Positions 9,426 through 18,186 of a stretch of 57,193 nucleotides of DNA are shown piece by piece. The stretch's first letter is position 1; every line of letters begins with the position of its first letter. Below the pieces are notes generated by a model that did not search any database, was not told the DNA's origin, and was given only the letters and a program-made list of their open reading frames with translations. Both the position numbers and the translations under genes were made by a program. Source of the stretch: Anaerolineales bacterium (GTDB lineage: Bacteria > Chloroflexota > Anaerolineae > Anaerolineales > Anaerolineaceae); the NCBI GenBank assembly GCA_020060485.1, contig JAGVAB010000143.1:1-57193 (forward strand), read 5' to 3'.

Positions 9426-10373
9426 ATGATCTTCACTGAGGACCTGACCAAACATTTTGATGATTTCGTGGCTGTTAATGGAATCCATCTGGATGTTCCC
9501 CAAGGTCAGGTGTTGGTATTATTGGGCCCAAACGGGGCCGGGAAGACGACCACGGTGCGCATGCTGGATTCGATCCTGGTGCCAACCCGCGGCCGGGCGC
9601 TGGTCGCCGGTTTTGACGTGGTCAAGGATGCTGAAGAAGTCCGCTCGCGAGTGGGGGTGTTGACCGAGCATCATGGTCTGTATGGCCGCATGAGCGGCGA
9701 TGAATATCTGGAATTCTTTGGAAAATTATATGGATTGCAGCGTCAGGATTACCTGGCGCGCATCGACCGGTTGCTGAAACAGGTGGGCATGGACTTTGCC
9801 CGCAAGCGGCGGTTGGGTGAATATTCCAAAGGCATGCGCCAGAAACTGGCACTGGTGCGGGCCATGCTGCATGAGCCGCCGGTGCTGCTGCTGGATGAAC
9901 CCACTTCGGCCATGGATCCTGAAAGTGCACGCATGGTGCGGGATGCGATCAACGAGCTGCGCTCCAGCGAGCGTACCATTTTGCTATGCACCCATAACTT
10001 GCAGGAGGCCGAGGAGCTGGCTGACCAGGTGGCGATCATCTGGCATGGGCAGATCATCGCCAGCGGCGGGCTGCAAGAGATGAAGATGCGTCTGCTGGGA
10101 CCGATGGAATATGAAGCCCGCATGGCACAGCCGTTGGATGGCTGGGCTGGCAAGCTGCTGGATGGTGTGATGCTGACCGGCCGGGGGGAAGACTGGCTGC
10201 GTTTCAAGATTGAAGAACCTGTGGAGACCAATCCACGCCTGCTGCGTAAATTGCTGCGTGACCGGTTGGAGGTGGTATCTTTTCGGGAAGTGCCGCATAC
10301 ACTGGAGCAGGCCTATTTGAAGGCGGTCAGCCAGGTGCAGGAACAACCTCAAGAGGAGGTGGTACATGCTTGA
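9426..10373 (+). CDS. ABC transporter ATP-binding protein (ABC-2 export type)
   Basis: A 315-residue nucleotide-binding subunit. Walker A is GPNGAGKTT (34-42), the ABC signature is YSKGMRQK (about 138-145), and Walker B is VLLLDEPTSAMDP with the catalytic glutamate; the switch histidine sits in LLCTHNLQEAEELAD. A C-terminal extension of about 90 residues (MEYEARMAQPLDGWA onward) is typical of ABC-2 or Nod/CcmA type exporters. It overlaps the start of the permease gene by eight bases, so translation is coupled. The cargo is unknown. Confidence 0.9.
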   Translation: MIFTEDLTKHFDDFVAVNGIHLDVPQGQVLVLLGPNGAGKTTTVRMLDSILVPTRGRALVAGFDVVKDAEEVRSRVGVLTEHHGLYGRMSGDEYLEFFGKLYGLQRQDYLARIDRLLKQVGMDFARKRRLGEYSKGMRQKLALVRAMLHEPPVLLLDEPTSAMDPESARMVRDAINELRSSERTILLCTHNLQEAEELADQVAIIWHGQIIASGGLQEMKMRLLGPMEYEARMAQPLDGWAGKLLDGVMLTGRGEDWLRFKIEEPVETNPRLLRKLLRDRLEVVSFREVPHTLEQAYLKAVSQVQEQPQEEVVHA

Positions 10374-11778
10374 GAGTTTACGCCCGGCCCTGGTGATCAC
10401 TGAGCGGGAAGTGCGTGATCAGTTCCGTGACTGGCGCATCATCTTCCCGGTGGTGGCGCTAACGGTCATCTTTCCATTTTTGGCGAACTTCGCGGCTGCG
10501 CAAATGTTGAATTTTGTGAACCAGTATGGGGCCGGGATCATCGGGGAAAGGCTGATTCCCTTCCTGTTGATGATCGTGGGCTTCTTCCCCATCTCGGTTT
10601 CACTGGTCATGGCTCTGGAGACTTTTGTGGGCGAGCGCGAGCGCGGCAGCATTGAACCGCTGCTCAACACGCCGCTTAAGGATTGGCAGCTTTACCTGGG
10701 GAAACTGCTGGCGGCCACCGTGCCGCCTGTGGTGGCCAGTTATCTGGGCATGGGGGTGTATCTGGGCGGTCTGTTGCTGCAGGGCATTCCCTGGCCGGAG
10801 GTCAATACCCTGTTGCAGGTGCTGGTTCTGACCGCGGTGCAGGCGCTGATGATGGTCAGCGGGGCGGTGGTGGTTTCTTCGCAGACCACGTCTGTGCGGG
10901 CGGCCAACCTTCTTTCCAGTTTCATCATCATTCCGGCGGCTTTCTTGATCCAGGGCGAAAGCATCTTGATGTTCTGGGGCACCAATGACAGCCTGTGGTA
11001 TGCCGTGATCGGTGTGGTCATTCTGACGGTTTTGCTGGTGCGGGTGGGGCTGGCGCGTTTTCAGCGCGAGGAATTGCTGGGGCGTGATATTGATGTCCTG
11101 AATTTGAAATGGGGCTGGCAGGTGTTCAAGTCGCAATTCAGCGGCGGGGCACGCACGCCCTGGGCGTGGTATGCCCGCTCGGTTGGCCCCACGCTGCGTA
11201 AATTGCGCATAGCCATTCTGCTGGCGCTGCTGATCGCAGTTGCCGGGGTGTGGGTGGGCAGTCTGCAAATCGAACGGTTTAATATTCCCTTGACCGAATC
11301 CTCCCTGGAAGACATTGACCAGCGGGTTGGACAGTTATTGCAAATGTGGCCGCTGTTCGATTTTGGACCGGTGTTGTTCATTTTCTGGCACAATCTGCGT
11401 GTGCTTTTGCTGGGGTTGGTGTTGGGATTGGTTTCCTTCAGCATTTTGGGTATGCTGCCATTGTTTGCATCCATGGGCGTTGTGGGTTATTTGATGGCTT
11501 TGTTGATGGGCAATGGTTTGCCGGTGTGGAACTACGCCATGTTCGTCATTCCGCACGGTATTCTGGAGATCCCGGCCGTCATCCTGGCCACGGCTGCCGT
11601 GCTGCAATCAGGGGCAGTTCTGGCTGCACCCACTCCGGGCAAGTCGATTGGTCAGATCTGGTTGGAAAGCCTGGCGGATTGGTGCAAGGTGATGGTGGGC
11701 GTGGTGATTCCGTTGCTGCTGATTGCAGCGATGATCGAAGCCTGGCTGACGCCGCGTATTGCAGTCATGTTTTTTTAA
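10366..11778 (+). CDS. ABC-2 type permease fused to a SpoIIM-like (DUF95) domain
   Basis: A 470-residue membrane protein. The first part (about 1-245) is an ABC-2 type permease with six spans and the cytoplasmic ERERGSIEPLLNTPL segment characteristic of this family. A basic linker with ARTPWAWYARSVGPTLRKLR follows. The last part (about 285-470) reads as a stage II sporulation protein M / DUF95 domain, recognisable by FIFWHNLRVLLLG and the strongly conserved VIPHGILEIPA helix. The ATP-binding partner lies immediately upstream with an eight-base overlap. SpoIIM-like proteins and ABC-2 exporters are often neighbours; here the two are one polypeptide. There is no other sign of sporulation genes, so the domain probably serves export or envelope organisation. 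The cargo cannot be predicted. Confidence 0.83.
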   Translation: MLESLRPALVITEREVRDQFRDWRIIFPVVALTVIFPFLANFAAAQMLNFVNQYGAGIIGERLIPFLLMIVGFFPISVSLVMALETFVGERERGSIEPLLNTPLKDWQLYLGKLLAATVPPVVASYLGMGVYLGGLLLQGIPWPEVNTLLQVLVLTAVQALMMVSGAVVVSSQTTSVRAANLLSSFIIIPAAFLIQGESILMFWGTNDSLWYAVIGVVILTVLLVRVGLARFQREELLGRDIDVLNLKWGWQVFKSQFSGGARTPWAWYARSVGPTLRKLRIAILLALLIAVAGVWVGSLQIERFNIPLTESSLEDIDQRVGQLLQMWPLFDFGPVLFIFWHNLRVLLLGLVLGLVSFSILGMLPLFASMGVVGYLMALLMGNGLPVWNYAMFVIPHGILEIPAVILATAAVLQSGAVLAAPTPGKSIGQIWLESLADWCKVMVGVVIPLLLIAAMIEAWLTPRIAVMFF

Positions 11779-11813
11779 CCACCTGTCATTGTCTGGCGTC
11801 CACTCAATACTTG

Positions 11814-11843
11814 TTGCAATAATGAAAGCACTCACGCTACAAT
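11814..11843 (+). promoter_or_regulatory. Putative promoter of the metallo-hydrolase gene
   Basis: TTGCAA (11814-11819) and TACAAT (11838-11843) are separated by 18 bases. Start of transcription would be near 11850, about 135 bases before the ATG at 11985. Confidence 0.5.
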
Positions 11844-11984
11844 AGAAATATTCTGGTCGGGTATCATCTTTGAATGTCTTGCAGTGTGCTGCGTCACGAA
11901 AGATACGGAATTGAAAGCTTGCCTTGCTGTTTGTTGAAAACCAATTGGTTTTGATGCAGGAAGCAGTAAGAAGGGATCATTGAC

Positions 11985-12749
11985 ATGGGAGAGATCATCG
12001 TCCTGGGTTCCGGCGCTGCTGTGCCGGACGAAAACCATGAGCACACGCACCTCTTTTTTCGTGAGGGTCAGCGGGGGTTGTTGATCGACTGCGGCAGCAA
12101 TCCGGTATTGCATCTGCCCAAAGCCGGCATTCAACTGGATACGCTCACGGATATTTTCTTTACCCATTTTCACCCAGACCACATCTCCGGCGCACCGTTG
12201 CTGTTGATGGATCTGTGGCTGATGGGACGCAAGGAGCCCTTGAATCTTTACGGGTCGGCACATACCCTTTCCCGCTTGCAGACCGTGATGGATCTGTATG
12301 AATGGAAAGCCTGGCCGGATTTTTATCCGGTACATTTCCATCCGGTTGCCGAGGGTACCTTGGTTCCCGTGTTGGAGAATGAAAGCTTCCGGGTGCATGC
12401 CACGCCTGTCAAACACATGGTGCCAACCCTGGGCATGCGGGTGGAGTTCTTGCGCTCTGGCAGGACAGTAGCTTACTCCTGCGACACTGAACCCTGTTCG
12501 CAGATGGTGCAGATGGCGGCCGGTGTGGATATCCTGATCCATGAATCTTCGGGTGAAGGCAAGGGGCATTCTTCGTCAGAGCAGGCAGCAGAGATTGCCC
12601 TGGAAGCCGGGGCGGGCACCCTGTATCTGATCCATTATGACGGGCGCGCCAGCCAGACCGCTCTGGACGAGATGGCAGCCAGGGCCAGACAGGTCTTTGG
12701 GGGAGAAGTGCATCTGGCGCAGGATTTCATGGTCATCCCTGTTGGTTGA
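11985..12749 (+). CDS. Metallo-beta-lactamase fold hydrolase (RNase Z-like subgroup)
   Basis: A 254-residue zinc hydrolase. The metal-binding set is complete: HFHPDH (H61, H63, D65, H66), H144 in PVKHMVP, D167 in SCDTEP and H217 in LIHYDG. GHSSSEQAAEIA (194-205) resembles the exosite-proximal histidine region of RNase Z and of phosphodiesterase-type members. The tRNA 3'-processing exosite arm is not evident. Substrates could be tRNA ends, cyclic nucleotides or arylsulfates, and the sequence alone does not decide. It stands alone between its own promoter and a terminator at 12770-12797. Confidence 0.85.
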   Translation: MGEIIVLGSGAAVPDENHEHTHLFFREGQRGLLIDCGSNPVLHLPKAGIQLDTLTDIFFTHFHPDHISGAPLLLMDLWLMGRKEPLNLYGSAHTLSRLQTVMDLYEWKAWPDFYPVHFHPVAEGTLVPVLENESFRVHATPVKHMVPTLGMRVEFLRSGRTVAYSCDTEPCSQMVQMAAGVDILIHESSGEGKGHSSSEQAAEIALEAGAGTLYLIHYDGRASQTALDEMAARARQVFGGEVHLAQDFMVIPVG

Positions 12750-12769
12750 GTGGGAAAGTGTGATTGATG

Positions 12770-12797
12770 AAAAAGGGCGCCGTACAGGCGTCTTTTT
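12770..12797 (+). terminator. Intrinsic terminator after the metallo-hydrolase gene
   Basis: An 11-pair stem (AAAAGGGCGCC with GGCGTCTTTTT, including G-T pairs) closes over the loop GTACA and ends in TTTTT. It starts 20 bases after the stop codon. Confidence 0.7.
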
Positions 12798-12980
12798 GCT
12801 TTAAGGTTGATGAAGCCATTGAACAGCGGTAGAATTACACAGTCCTGTTTAAGTCCAGGATGCCACGCGCAGGAATTGCGATAGCAGTTTCGTGTGTTGT
12901 GCTTGTGAGAAGTGATTATCATTACCATAACTGCACACCGGGCTTGTCGAGGTGCGCGTTTTAATTGAAGGAGAGCACTC

Positions 12981-14198
12981 ATGAATATTGACCAACAAGT
13001 TGCCTATCTGATGCAGGGCACGGCCTATGGAGACGAATCGCTCAAAGAGGCCATGGAAAAGGAATTGCGTGAGCGGCTGGTGGCTGCACAGAAAGCAGGA
13101 CGGCCGTTACAGGTGTATTGCGGCTTTGACCCGCGCACAACCGACCTGCATCTGGGCCATACGGTTCCCATGCGCAAATTGCGCCAATTCCAGGAGCTGG
13201 GCCATGAAGTTACATTCCTGATTGGCAATTACACTTCCCTGATTGGCGATCCTTCGGACAAGGATGTGCTGCGCCCGCAGTTGACCAGTGAGCAGGTGGA
13301 ACAAAATGGACGCACCTATGCCGAGCAGGCCTTTCGCATTCTGGACAAGGAAAAGACGCGCATCCGATACAATGCTGAATGGCTGGCAAGTCTGACCTTT
13401 GAGGAACTGATCAAGCTGTCTTCCAATTTTACCATTCAGCAATTTATGACCAGGGAGAATTTTAAGAAGCGCTGGGAAAAAGGCGATGCGGTCTATTTAC
13501 ATGAAACCTTTTATTCCATCATGCAGGGTTATGACGCCTATGCCATGCGCAGCGATGTTCAGGTGGGCGGCACAGATCAATTGTTCAACATTATGACTGC
13601 GGCACGCAAGATCATGACCTACAAGGGTGTGCTGCCCAACATTGCCATCATTGTCGACATTTTGCCCGGCACAGACGGGGTGGTCAAGATGAGCAAGTCG
13701 CTAGGCAATCATATCCCGATCAATACCAACGCCGAGGATATGTATGGCAAGATGATGAGCATTCCAGATTCGGCTATGCCTTCCTTTTCGCGGTTGGTCA
13801 CGCGCTGGACGCCGGATATCATTGAGGCGCGTGAAAAAGCCCAGGCGGATGGTTCTTTGCACCCGCGGGATGCCAAGATGCAATTGGCTTACGAAGTGGT
13901 CAGCACATTTTGGGGCGAAGAAGGCGCTGCCCGCGGGCAGGAAGCCTTCGTGAGCATGTTCCAGAAGAAGGACGTGCCGGATGAGATGCCCGATGTGCAG
14001 TTGCTGCCCGGCCAGACCTTGCTGGATGTGCTGGAATCGGCGGGATTGGTCGAAAGCCGCGGCCAGGGACGGCGGCTGCTCGTGCAGAATGGGGTCAAGC
14101 TGGATGGCGAAGTGATTACGGATGCTTTTCTGGTGCCGGGCGCGGGGGTTTTGCAGGTGGGCAAGCGCAAGTTTGTGCGATTGCTGGCGGCAAAATAG
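12981..14198 (+). CDS. tyrS: Tyrosyl-tRNA synthetase
   Basis: Charges tRNA-Tyr with tyrosine. The class I signatures are HLGH (57-60, the HIGH motif) and KMSKS (236-240). The tyrosine pocket region VGGTDQLFNI is at about 195-204, and a C-terminal S4 RNA-binding domain occupies about 340-405 (ESRGQGRRLLVQNGVKLDG). The KMSKS form and the overall layout match the second bacterial TyrRS type rather than the E. coli type, which has KFGKT. The ATG at 12981 follows AAGGAGAG. No T-box (no AGGGTGG-like antiterminator) is visible in the 180-base leader. Two hairpins follow the gene, and the first contains the stop codon. Confidence 0.95.
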   Translation: MNIDQQVAYLMQGTAYGDESLKEAMEKELRERLVAAQKAGRPLQVYCGFDPRTTDLHLGHTVPMRKLRQFQELGHEVTFLIGNYTSLIGDPSDKDVLRPQLTSEQVEQNGRTYAEQAFRILDKEKTRIRYNAEWLASLTFEELIKLSSNFTIQQFMTRENFKKRWEKGDAVYLHETFYSIMQGYDAYAMRSDVQVGGTDQLFNIMTAARKIMTYKGVLPNIAIIVDILPGTDGVVKMSKSLGNHIPINTNAEDMYGKMMSIPDSAMPSFSRLVTRWTPDIIEAREKAQADGSLHPRDAKMQLAYEVVSTFWGEEGAARGQEAFVSMFQKKDVPDEMPDVQLLPGQTLLDVLESAGLVESRGQGRRLLVQNGVKLDGEVITDAFLVPGAGVLQVGKRKFVRLLAAK

Positions 14199-14214
14199 GC
14201 GTTTGCGCCTATTT
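14193..14214 (+). terminator. Hairpin overlapping the tyrS stop codon
   Basis: AAATAGGCG and CGCCTATTT form a perfect nine-pair stem with a TTTG loop. The tyrS stop codon TAG (14196-14198) sits inside the left arm. It is a short terminator-like structure whose only uridines belong to the stem. Confidence 0.45.
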
Positions 14215-14231
14215 GATGAGTCAATAACACG

Positions 14232-14260
14232 CCTCCCGCAGGATGAAAAACTGCGGGAGG
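14232..14260. terminator. Hairpin between convergent tyrS and SEDS-PBP genes
   Basis: CCTCCCGCAG and CTGCGGGAGG form a perfect ten-pair stem with a nine-base loop. It lies between two convergent genes. No uridine run follows on either strand, so it may act as a bidirectional transcript end stabiliser rather than a classical intrinsic terminator. Confidence 0.45.
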
Positions 14261-14316
14261 TTATGATTCAATATGTGAAACAAGGACAGGGAATTGACAC
14301 GGCACATGCCGGGTGG

Positions 14317-16974
14317 TCAGTTTGCGGCGGGCGTCTCACTGGCTGGGCGGTTGAGGATCGTGTCCAGCAGTGAAGAGCCGATTTCTGCGGCAAGCTGCGG
14401 GTCATCCTCTTCCAGAACCACAGCCAGAGCCAGAGGCACGCCCCGCCAGCCGGGAGTGGTGCCAGCCAGATACCAGGTGATGGTACGTTCATTTTGTTGG
14501 GCGGATGCCACTGTTTCCCAGGCCGGCAAACCGGTCATGGGCAGTTTCCCGGCTGCTTCGTTAACCGAGGCTGCACGAAAAACTGTGCTTTTTTCTCCAG
14601 CCGGGAGGATGACCCAGCCTTGCATGGGTGTGTTGACTGCCATTGAGAAGGAAGGAGAGGGGCGGGTGCCTTTGGCGCTCAGAGATGCGGCGGCCAATGC
14701 CATTTGCAGCGGGCTGACCATGATAGCATCTTGTCCGATGGCAGCCAGCTTTTCATCTGTTAATGCGCTGATCGGAGTTGCTGCTGCAGCTGGCAGGGGA
14801 ATTTTGAGGGCGGTGTCGAAGCCCAACCGGCGGTACAGCTGCCTGATCTCGTTGAAACCCAGCGCTTTACCCAATGCCAGAGAAGATCCCGGGCAACCGG
14901 CGGCAACTTCCTCACCCAGGGTTGCATTTGGCGGAACGGGCACAGCACAGTCCCAGGTTAGGTTGTTGTAGGAGGTTGAAGTCTGTGCGGGTGGGGGGAT
15001 CTCCAGATCCATCTCGGCCGCGGCTGCCAGCAGAAAAGGCCCCAGGGCGGCGCCCGGCGGGTATATTCCCTGAGTGGCGCGATTGAGCAGCGGCGAGGTC
15101 TCATCCTGGAAGTAGGAATCCCAGGAGGTTGTGGCCAGGGTGGGATCAAAAGAGGGAGAAGAAGCAATTGCCAGCACTTCTCCAGTCTGGGCATTAAGCA
15201 TGACAACTGCCCCGCTTTGACCAGCCAGCATTTCGTCAGCTTTTCTCTGCAATTGCAGATCGAGACTTAGCCGCACATCCAGTCCATCCGGCGGCTGGTT
15301 GTAGATCAGCTCTCTGGCCCAGATGGTGGAGTGGGGGGTGCCTTGATAGCCGCGCAGATAATTGTTCAGGCCCTTTTCCAACCCGGCCTGGCCATACACC
15401 GGATGGCTGTATCCAACCGTCAGGCTGAGCGGCGGATAGAGCAGTTGGCGTTCCAGGCTGCCTGGTTCACCAACCGTCATCGCAACAGGCTGATTGCGGC
15501 GGTCAACCAGATTGCCGCGCGCCACGTATCGATCGGCAATACTCAGGCGCGGGTTGTCAGTGCGGGACAAAAGTGCTTCGGAACGTACTACAGCCCACCA
15601 GGCACCCAGCAGGGCAACTGCCGCCAGGCAGATCAGCATCCATCCGCTCAGGAAGAGATAAGGTTTGGCGTTAAACAAGGGGGCCGGTTCGACCTCTTCC
15701 TGCACGTTGCTCAGCAGCGAAAGGAGGAGCACGGCAGCAAAAGAAGTCAGCAGTGAGGAGCCGCCGTAGGAGATAAAAGGCAGGGTGATACCGGTCAGGG
15801 GCAGCAGGCGCATATTGCCGCCAATGATGAGAATACTTTGCAGCATGAGATAGATGCCCAAACCAGCAGCCAGATAGCGTTGATATTGGTTAACGGCCTG
15901 GATGGCAATTTGCATGGCACGGATGCAAAGCAGGGTAAGCAGGAGCATGATTGCGACCAGGCCAAACAAACCGCTTTCTTCGGCAATGGCGGCAAAAATG
16001 AAATCGGAAATAGCCACCGGTACCACGCTGGGACTGCCCAGACCCAGCCCGCTGCCCAGCACGCGCCCTGAGGCAATGGCCATCAAAGACTGAACGATCT
16101 GATAGGAGGAGCCGCTGGGGTCAAGCCAGGGATTGATCCAGGCGTTGACACGCAGGCGGATCACGTCAAAGAGGAAATATCCGCCGGTGCTGGCAGCCAG
16201 GATCAGCCCGGCGCCAGAGAGCAGGATGCGGCGGCGGCCGGAAGCCAGGTAGACAATGGCAAAGTAGAGCAGGATAAAGATCGAGGCAGTGCCCAAGTCG
16301 CGCTGGGCGAGGAGAATGAACAGTGATGCGCCAGACAGGATCAGAGAAGGCGCCAAAAGCTGGACAAGATTAAAGGTCACTGGTTGGCGGTCGGCCAGAT
16401 AGGCAGCCAGGAAAATAACCAGCAGTAGTTTCAGTGGTTCCGAGGGCTGGAAGAAAACCCCACCAAAGCCCAGCCCCAACCACAGGCGCGGACCCTGACC
16501 AGCCGGGTAAGTGCCGATAATGAAGGTCAGGGCGGTCAGAATGAGGCCGGTGAAGAGCCAGACGTATTTATACCGGCGAAGTATTTCGAGAAGTTTTGGG
16601 ATACGCAGTCCCAGATTGAAGACAGTCAGGCTAAAAGCCAGCCAGATGGTTTGGCGGAGGCCAAATCCCAGATCAAGACGCCAGATGGTCAGCAGACCCC
16701 AGCCGCTGAGCAAGGCAATGATCGGCAGCAGATAGGGATCGCGCCCCGGCAGGCGTTGGCAGGTCTGGCGATGGGTGATGGCAAATGCAGCCGCCCACAC
16801 TGGCACAGCCAGCCAGTGCTGCCAGCGGTAGGTCACTTGCCAGGTGTGCATGCGAACGGCTGGCGAGAGGCTCAAAATGATAGCCATCAGGAGCATGGCC
16901 AGGGTCGCCAGCCTAAGCAGGCGGCGCTGGATGCGGTCTTTGGGTGTTGCGGGAATTGGATAAAGGTTTTCCAC
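14317..16974 (-). CDS. SEDS family glycosyltransferase (FtsW/RodA) fused to a degenerate PBP transpeptidase domain
   Basis: An 885-residue fusion. Residues about 15-425 are a SEDS peptidoglycan polymerase with about ten spans, GPRLWLGLG (161-169), NPWLDPSGSSYQ (281-292), the conserved SDFIF aspartate D324 that is essential in FtsW and RodA, and PFISYGGSS (399-407). After one more span (about 440-463), residues about 480-875 resemble a class B penicillin-binding protein: SLDLQLQRKAD (570-580), then a transpeptidase fold with GAVVMLNAQTGEVLAIAS (588-605). The active-site SxxK should lie at PPGAALGP (639-646) but reads A642 and G645. No SxN is clear, and the KTG box is replaced by MTG (813-815). 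Polymerase activity is therefore expected and acylation is not. The start is a GTG at 16974 without a clear Shine-Dalgarno sequence, so its exact position is uncertain. Confidence 0.9.
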   Translation of the reverse strand: MENLYPIPATPKDRIQRRLLRLATLAMLLMAIILSLSPAVRMHTWQVTYRWQHWLAVPVWAAAFAITHRQTCQRLPGRDPYLLPIIALLSGWGLLTIWRLDLGFGLRQTIWLAFSLTVFNLGLRIPKLLEILRRYKYVWLFTGLILTALTFIIGTYPAGQGPRLWLGLGFGGVFFQPSEPLKLLLVIFLAAYLADRQPVTFNLVQLLAPSLILSGASLFILLAQRDLGTASIFILLYFAIVYLASGRRRILLSGAGLILAASTGGYFLFDVIRLRVNAWINPWLDPSGSSYQIVQSLMAIASGRVLGSGLGLGSPSVVPVAISDFIFAAIAEESGLFGLVAIMLLLTLLCIRAMQIAIQAVNQYQRYLAAGLGIYLMLQSILIIGGNMRLLPLTGITLPFISYGGSSLLTSFAAVLLLSLLSNVQEEVEPAPLFNAKPYLFLSGWMLICLAAVALLGAWWAVVRSEALLSRTDNPRLSIADRYVARGNLVDRRNQPVAMTVGEPGSLERQLLYPPLSLTVGYSHPVYGQAGLEKGLNNYLRGYQGTPHSTIWARELIYNQPPDGLDVRLSLDLQLQRKADEMLAGQSGAVVMLNAQTGEVLAIASSPSFDPTLATTSWDSYFQDETSPLLNRATQGIYPPGAALGPFLLAAAAEMDLEIPPPAQTSTSYNNLTWDCAVPVPPNATLGEEVAAGCPGSSLALGKALGFNEIRQLYRRLGFDTALKIPLPAAAATPISALTDEKLAAIGQDAIMVSPLQMALAAASLSAKGTRPSPSFSMAVNTPMQGWVILPAGEKSTVFRAASVNEAAGKLPMTGLPAWETVASAQQNERTITWYLAGTTPGWRGVPLALAVVLEEDDPQLAAEIGSSLLDTILNRPASETPAAN

Positions 16975-17128
16975 GGCGGTTTCAGATTTTCAGGTCCTGG
17001 TGACGATCCTGGCGAGGAAAGCAGCTCACCGCTGGAGAAGCTCAGACCGGCAGCGTTCGGGCTACTTTCATCATTCTATGGATTCTTGACTGGCTGCAAT
17101 CTTTCGGCATATCTGGTCAAATATTGCA

Positions 17129-17992
17129 TTAGAGGTATTTGTCCACCAGGGATCCCAGTTTTTGGCGGGTTTCTGCGGGGATCTTGTCAGCCTGGGTGAT
17201 GATCGAATTCTTCAGGGCGTGCCGGCAGACGCAGTCAGGGTCGTCTTGCAGGTTCTCAATCAGGTTCTGCAGGGCTTGCTGGGCAACAGAAGTGTTGGCC
17301 AGCAGGGTTTTGATGACCAATTCCACACTGACTTCTTCTTCGGTAACATGCCAGACGTCGTAGTCGGTTACATGGGCCATGATGGCGTAGCACAGTTCGG
17401 CTTCACGCGCCAGAAAAACTTCCGGGCAGGCGGTCATGCCAACCAGAGACATGCCCCATGAGCGGAAGGTGTTGGACTCGGCGCGGGTGGAAAAGCGCGG
17501 GCCTTCAATGGTGATCAGCGTGCCAGCATGACAGACATTGGCTCCGGTTTGGGCAACGGCTTCGTATAGCTGTTCAGACAGGCTGTCACAGAATGGGTCA
17601 GCTACACCGATATGGGCTACCATACCTTCTCCAAAGAAAGAACGGTTGCGTCCTTTAGTGAAATCAAAAACCTGGGTGGGAATCACGATCTGGCCGGGCA
17701 CATAGTCATCGCGCAATGATCCCACGGCGCTGATGCTGATTGCTTGCTGGACACCGAGAGATTTGAGGGCATAGATATTGGCACGGTAGTTGACCTCTGA
17801 GGGGGTGAGGACATGGCCGATGCCGTGACGGGCCAGGAAGGCCACTTGTTTGCCAAAGAGGCGGCCGATCAGTACCGGCGCGCTTGGCTTACCAAAAGGG
17901 GTGTCCAGATCAACGTAGTTGATATCCTTCAACTCTTTAAGATTGTAGAGCCCTGAACCGCCAATGATGCCAAGAATAGGTGCATCGTTCAT
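17129..17992 (-). CDS. mtnP: S-methyl-5'-thioadenosine phosphorylase
   Basis: Splits methylthioadenosine with phosphate into adenine and methylthioribose 1-phosphate in the methionine salvage pathway. The 287 residues show GGSGLY (11-16), RHG (55-57), the IEGPRFSTRAES signature (162-173), GMTACPE (185-191) and TDYDVW (209-214) with the two aspartates that select 6-aminopurines. These aspartates separate it from the 6-oxopurine-specific enzyme at 205-1041. The ATG at 17992 follows AGGAGATCAAT. A putative extended -10 promoter lies at 18114-18122. Other methionine salvage genes are not nearby. Confidence 0.92.
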   Translation of the reverse strand: MNDAPILGIIGGSGLYNLKELKDINYVDLDTPFGKPSAPVLIGRLFGKQVAFLARHGIGHVLTPSEVNYRANIYALKSLGVQQAISISAVGSLRDDYVPGQIVIPTQVFDFTKGRNRSFFGEGMVAHIGVADPFCDSLSEQLYEAVAQTGANVCHAGTLITIEGPRFSTRAESNTFRSWGMSLVGMTACPEVFLAREAELCYAIMAHVTDYDVWHVTEEEVSVELVIKTLLANTSVAQQALQNLIENLQDDPDCVCRHALKNSIITQADKIPAETRQKLGSLVDKYL

Positions 17993-18113
17993 ATTGATCT
18001 CCTGCCGATTGCTGCAACGCAGTAATTGAATGTGTCATTTTCTGCCGAGTAGATCGTTTTCCGACCCGGTTACGGCACTGAAAAACAGGGGCGTTCTCCG
18101 GGTCATGTTTGTA

Positions 18114-18122
18114 ATCATAGCA
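18114..18122 (-). promoter_or_regulatory. Extended -10 promoter of mtnP
   Basis: On the minus strand the sequence reads TGCTATGAT, an extended -10 (TGn plus TATGAT). No -35 match is seen at the right distance. The start near 18107 gives a leader of about 115 bases. Confidence 0.45.
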
Positions 18123-18150
18123 CATTTTTCTGATGGATGGATTGCGTGCA

Positions 18151-18159
18151 TGTTACAAT
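18151..18159 (+). promoter_or_regulatory. Extended -10 promoter of the methyltransferase gene
   Basis: TGTTACAAT is an extended -10 about 28 bases before the ATG at 18187. Transcription from here would start near 18166, downstream of the alternative start codon at 18133, which supports the ATG at 18187. It is divergent from the mtnP promoter 30 bases away. Confidence 0.4.
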
Positions 18160-18186
18160 CAGAGATTGAAGGAGGGCAGCGAGAAG

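Noticed and set aside
12798..12980. Possible T-box leader of tyrS
   Set aside because: Neither the conserved AGGGTGG T-box sequence nor a terminator-antiterminator pair is seen.
16975..17128. Possible tRNA in the spacer between mtnP and the SEDS-PBP gene, because of GTTCG
   Set aside because: No acceptor stem, D-arm or anticodon arm can be drawn around it on either strand.
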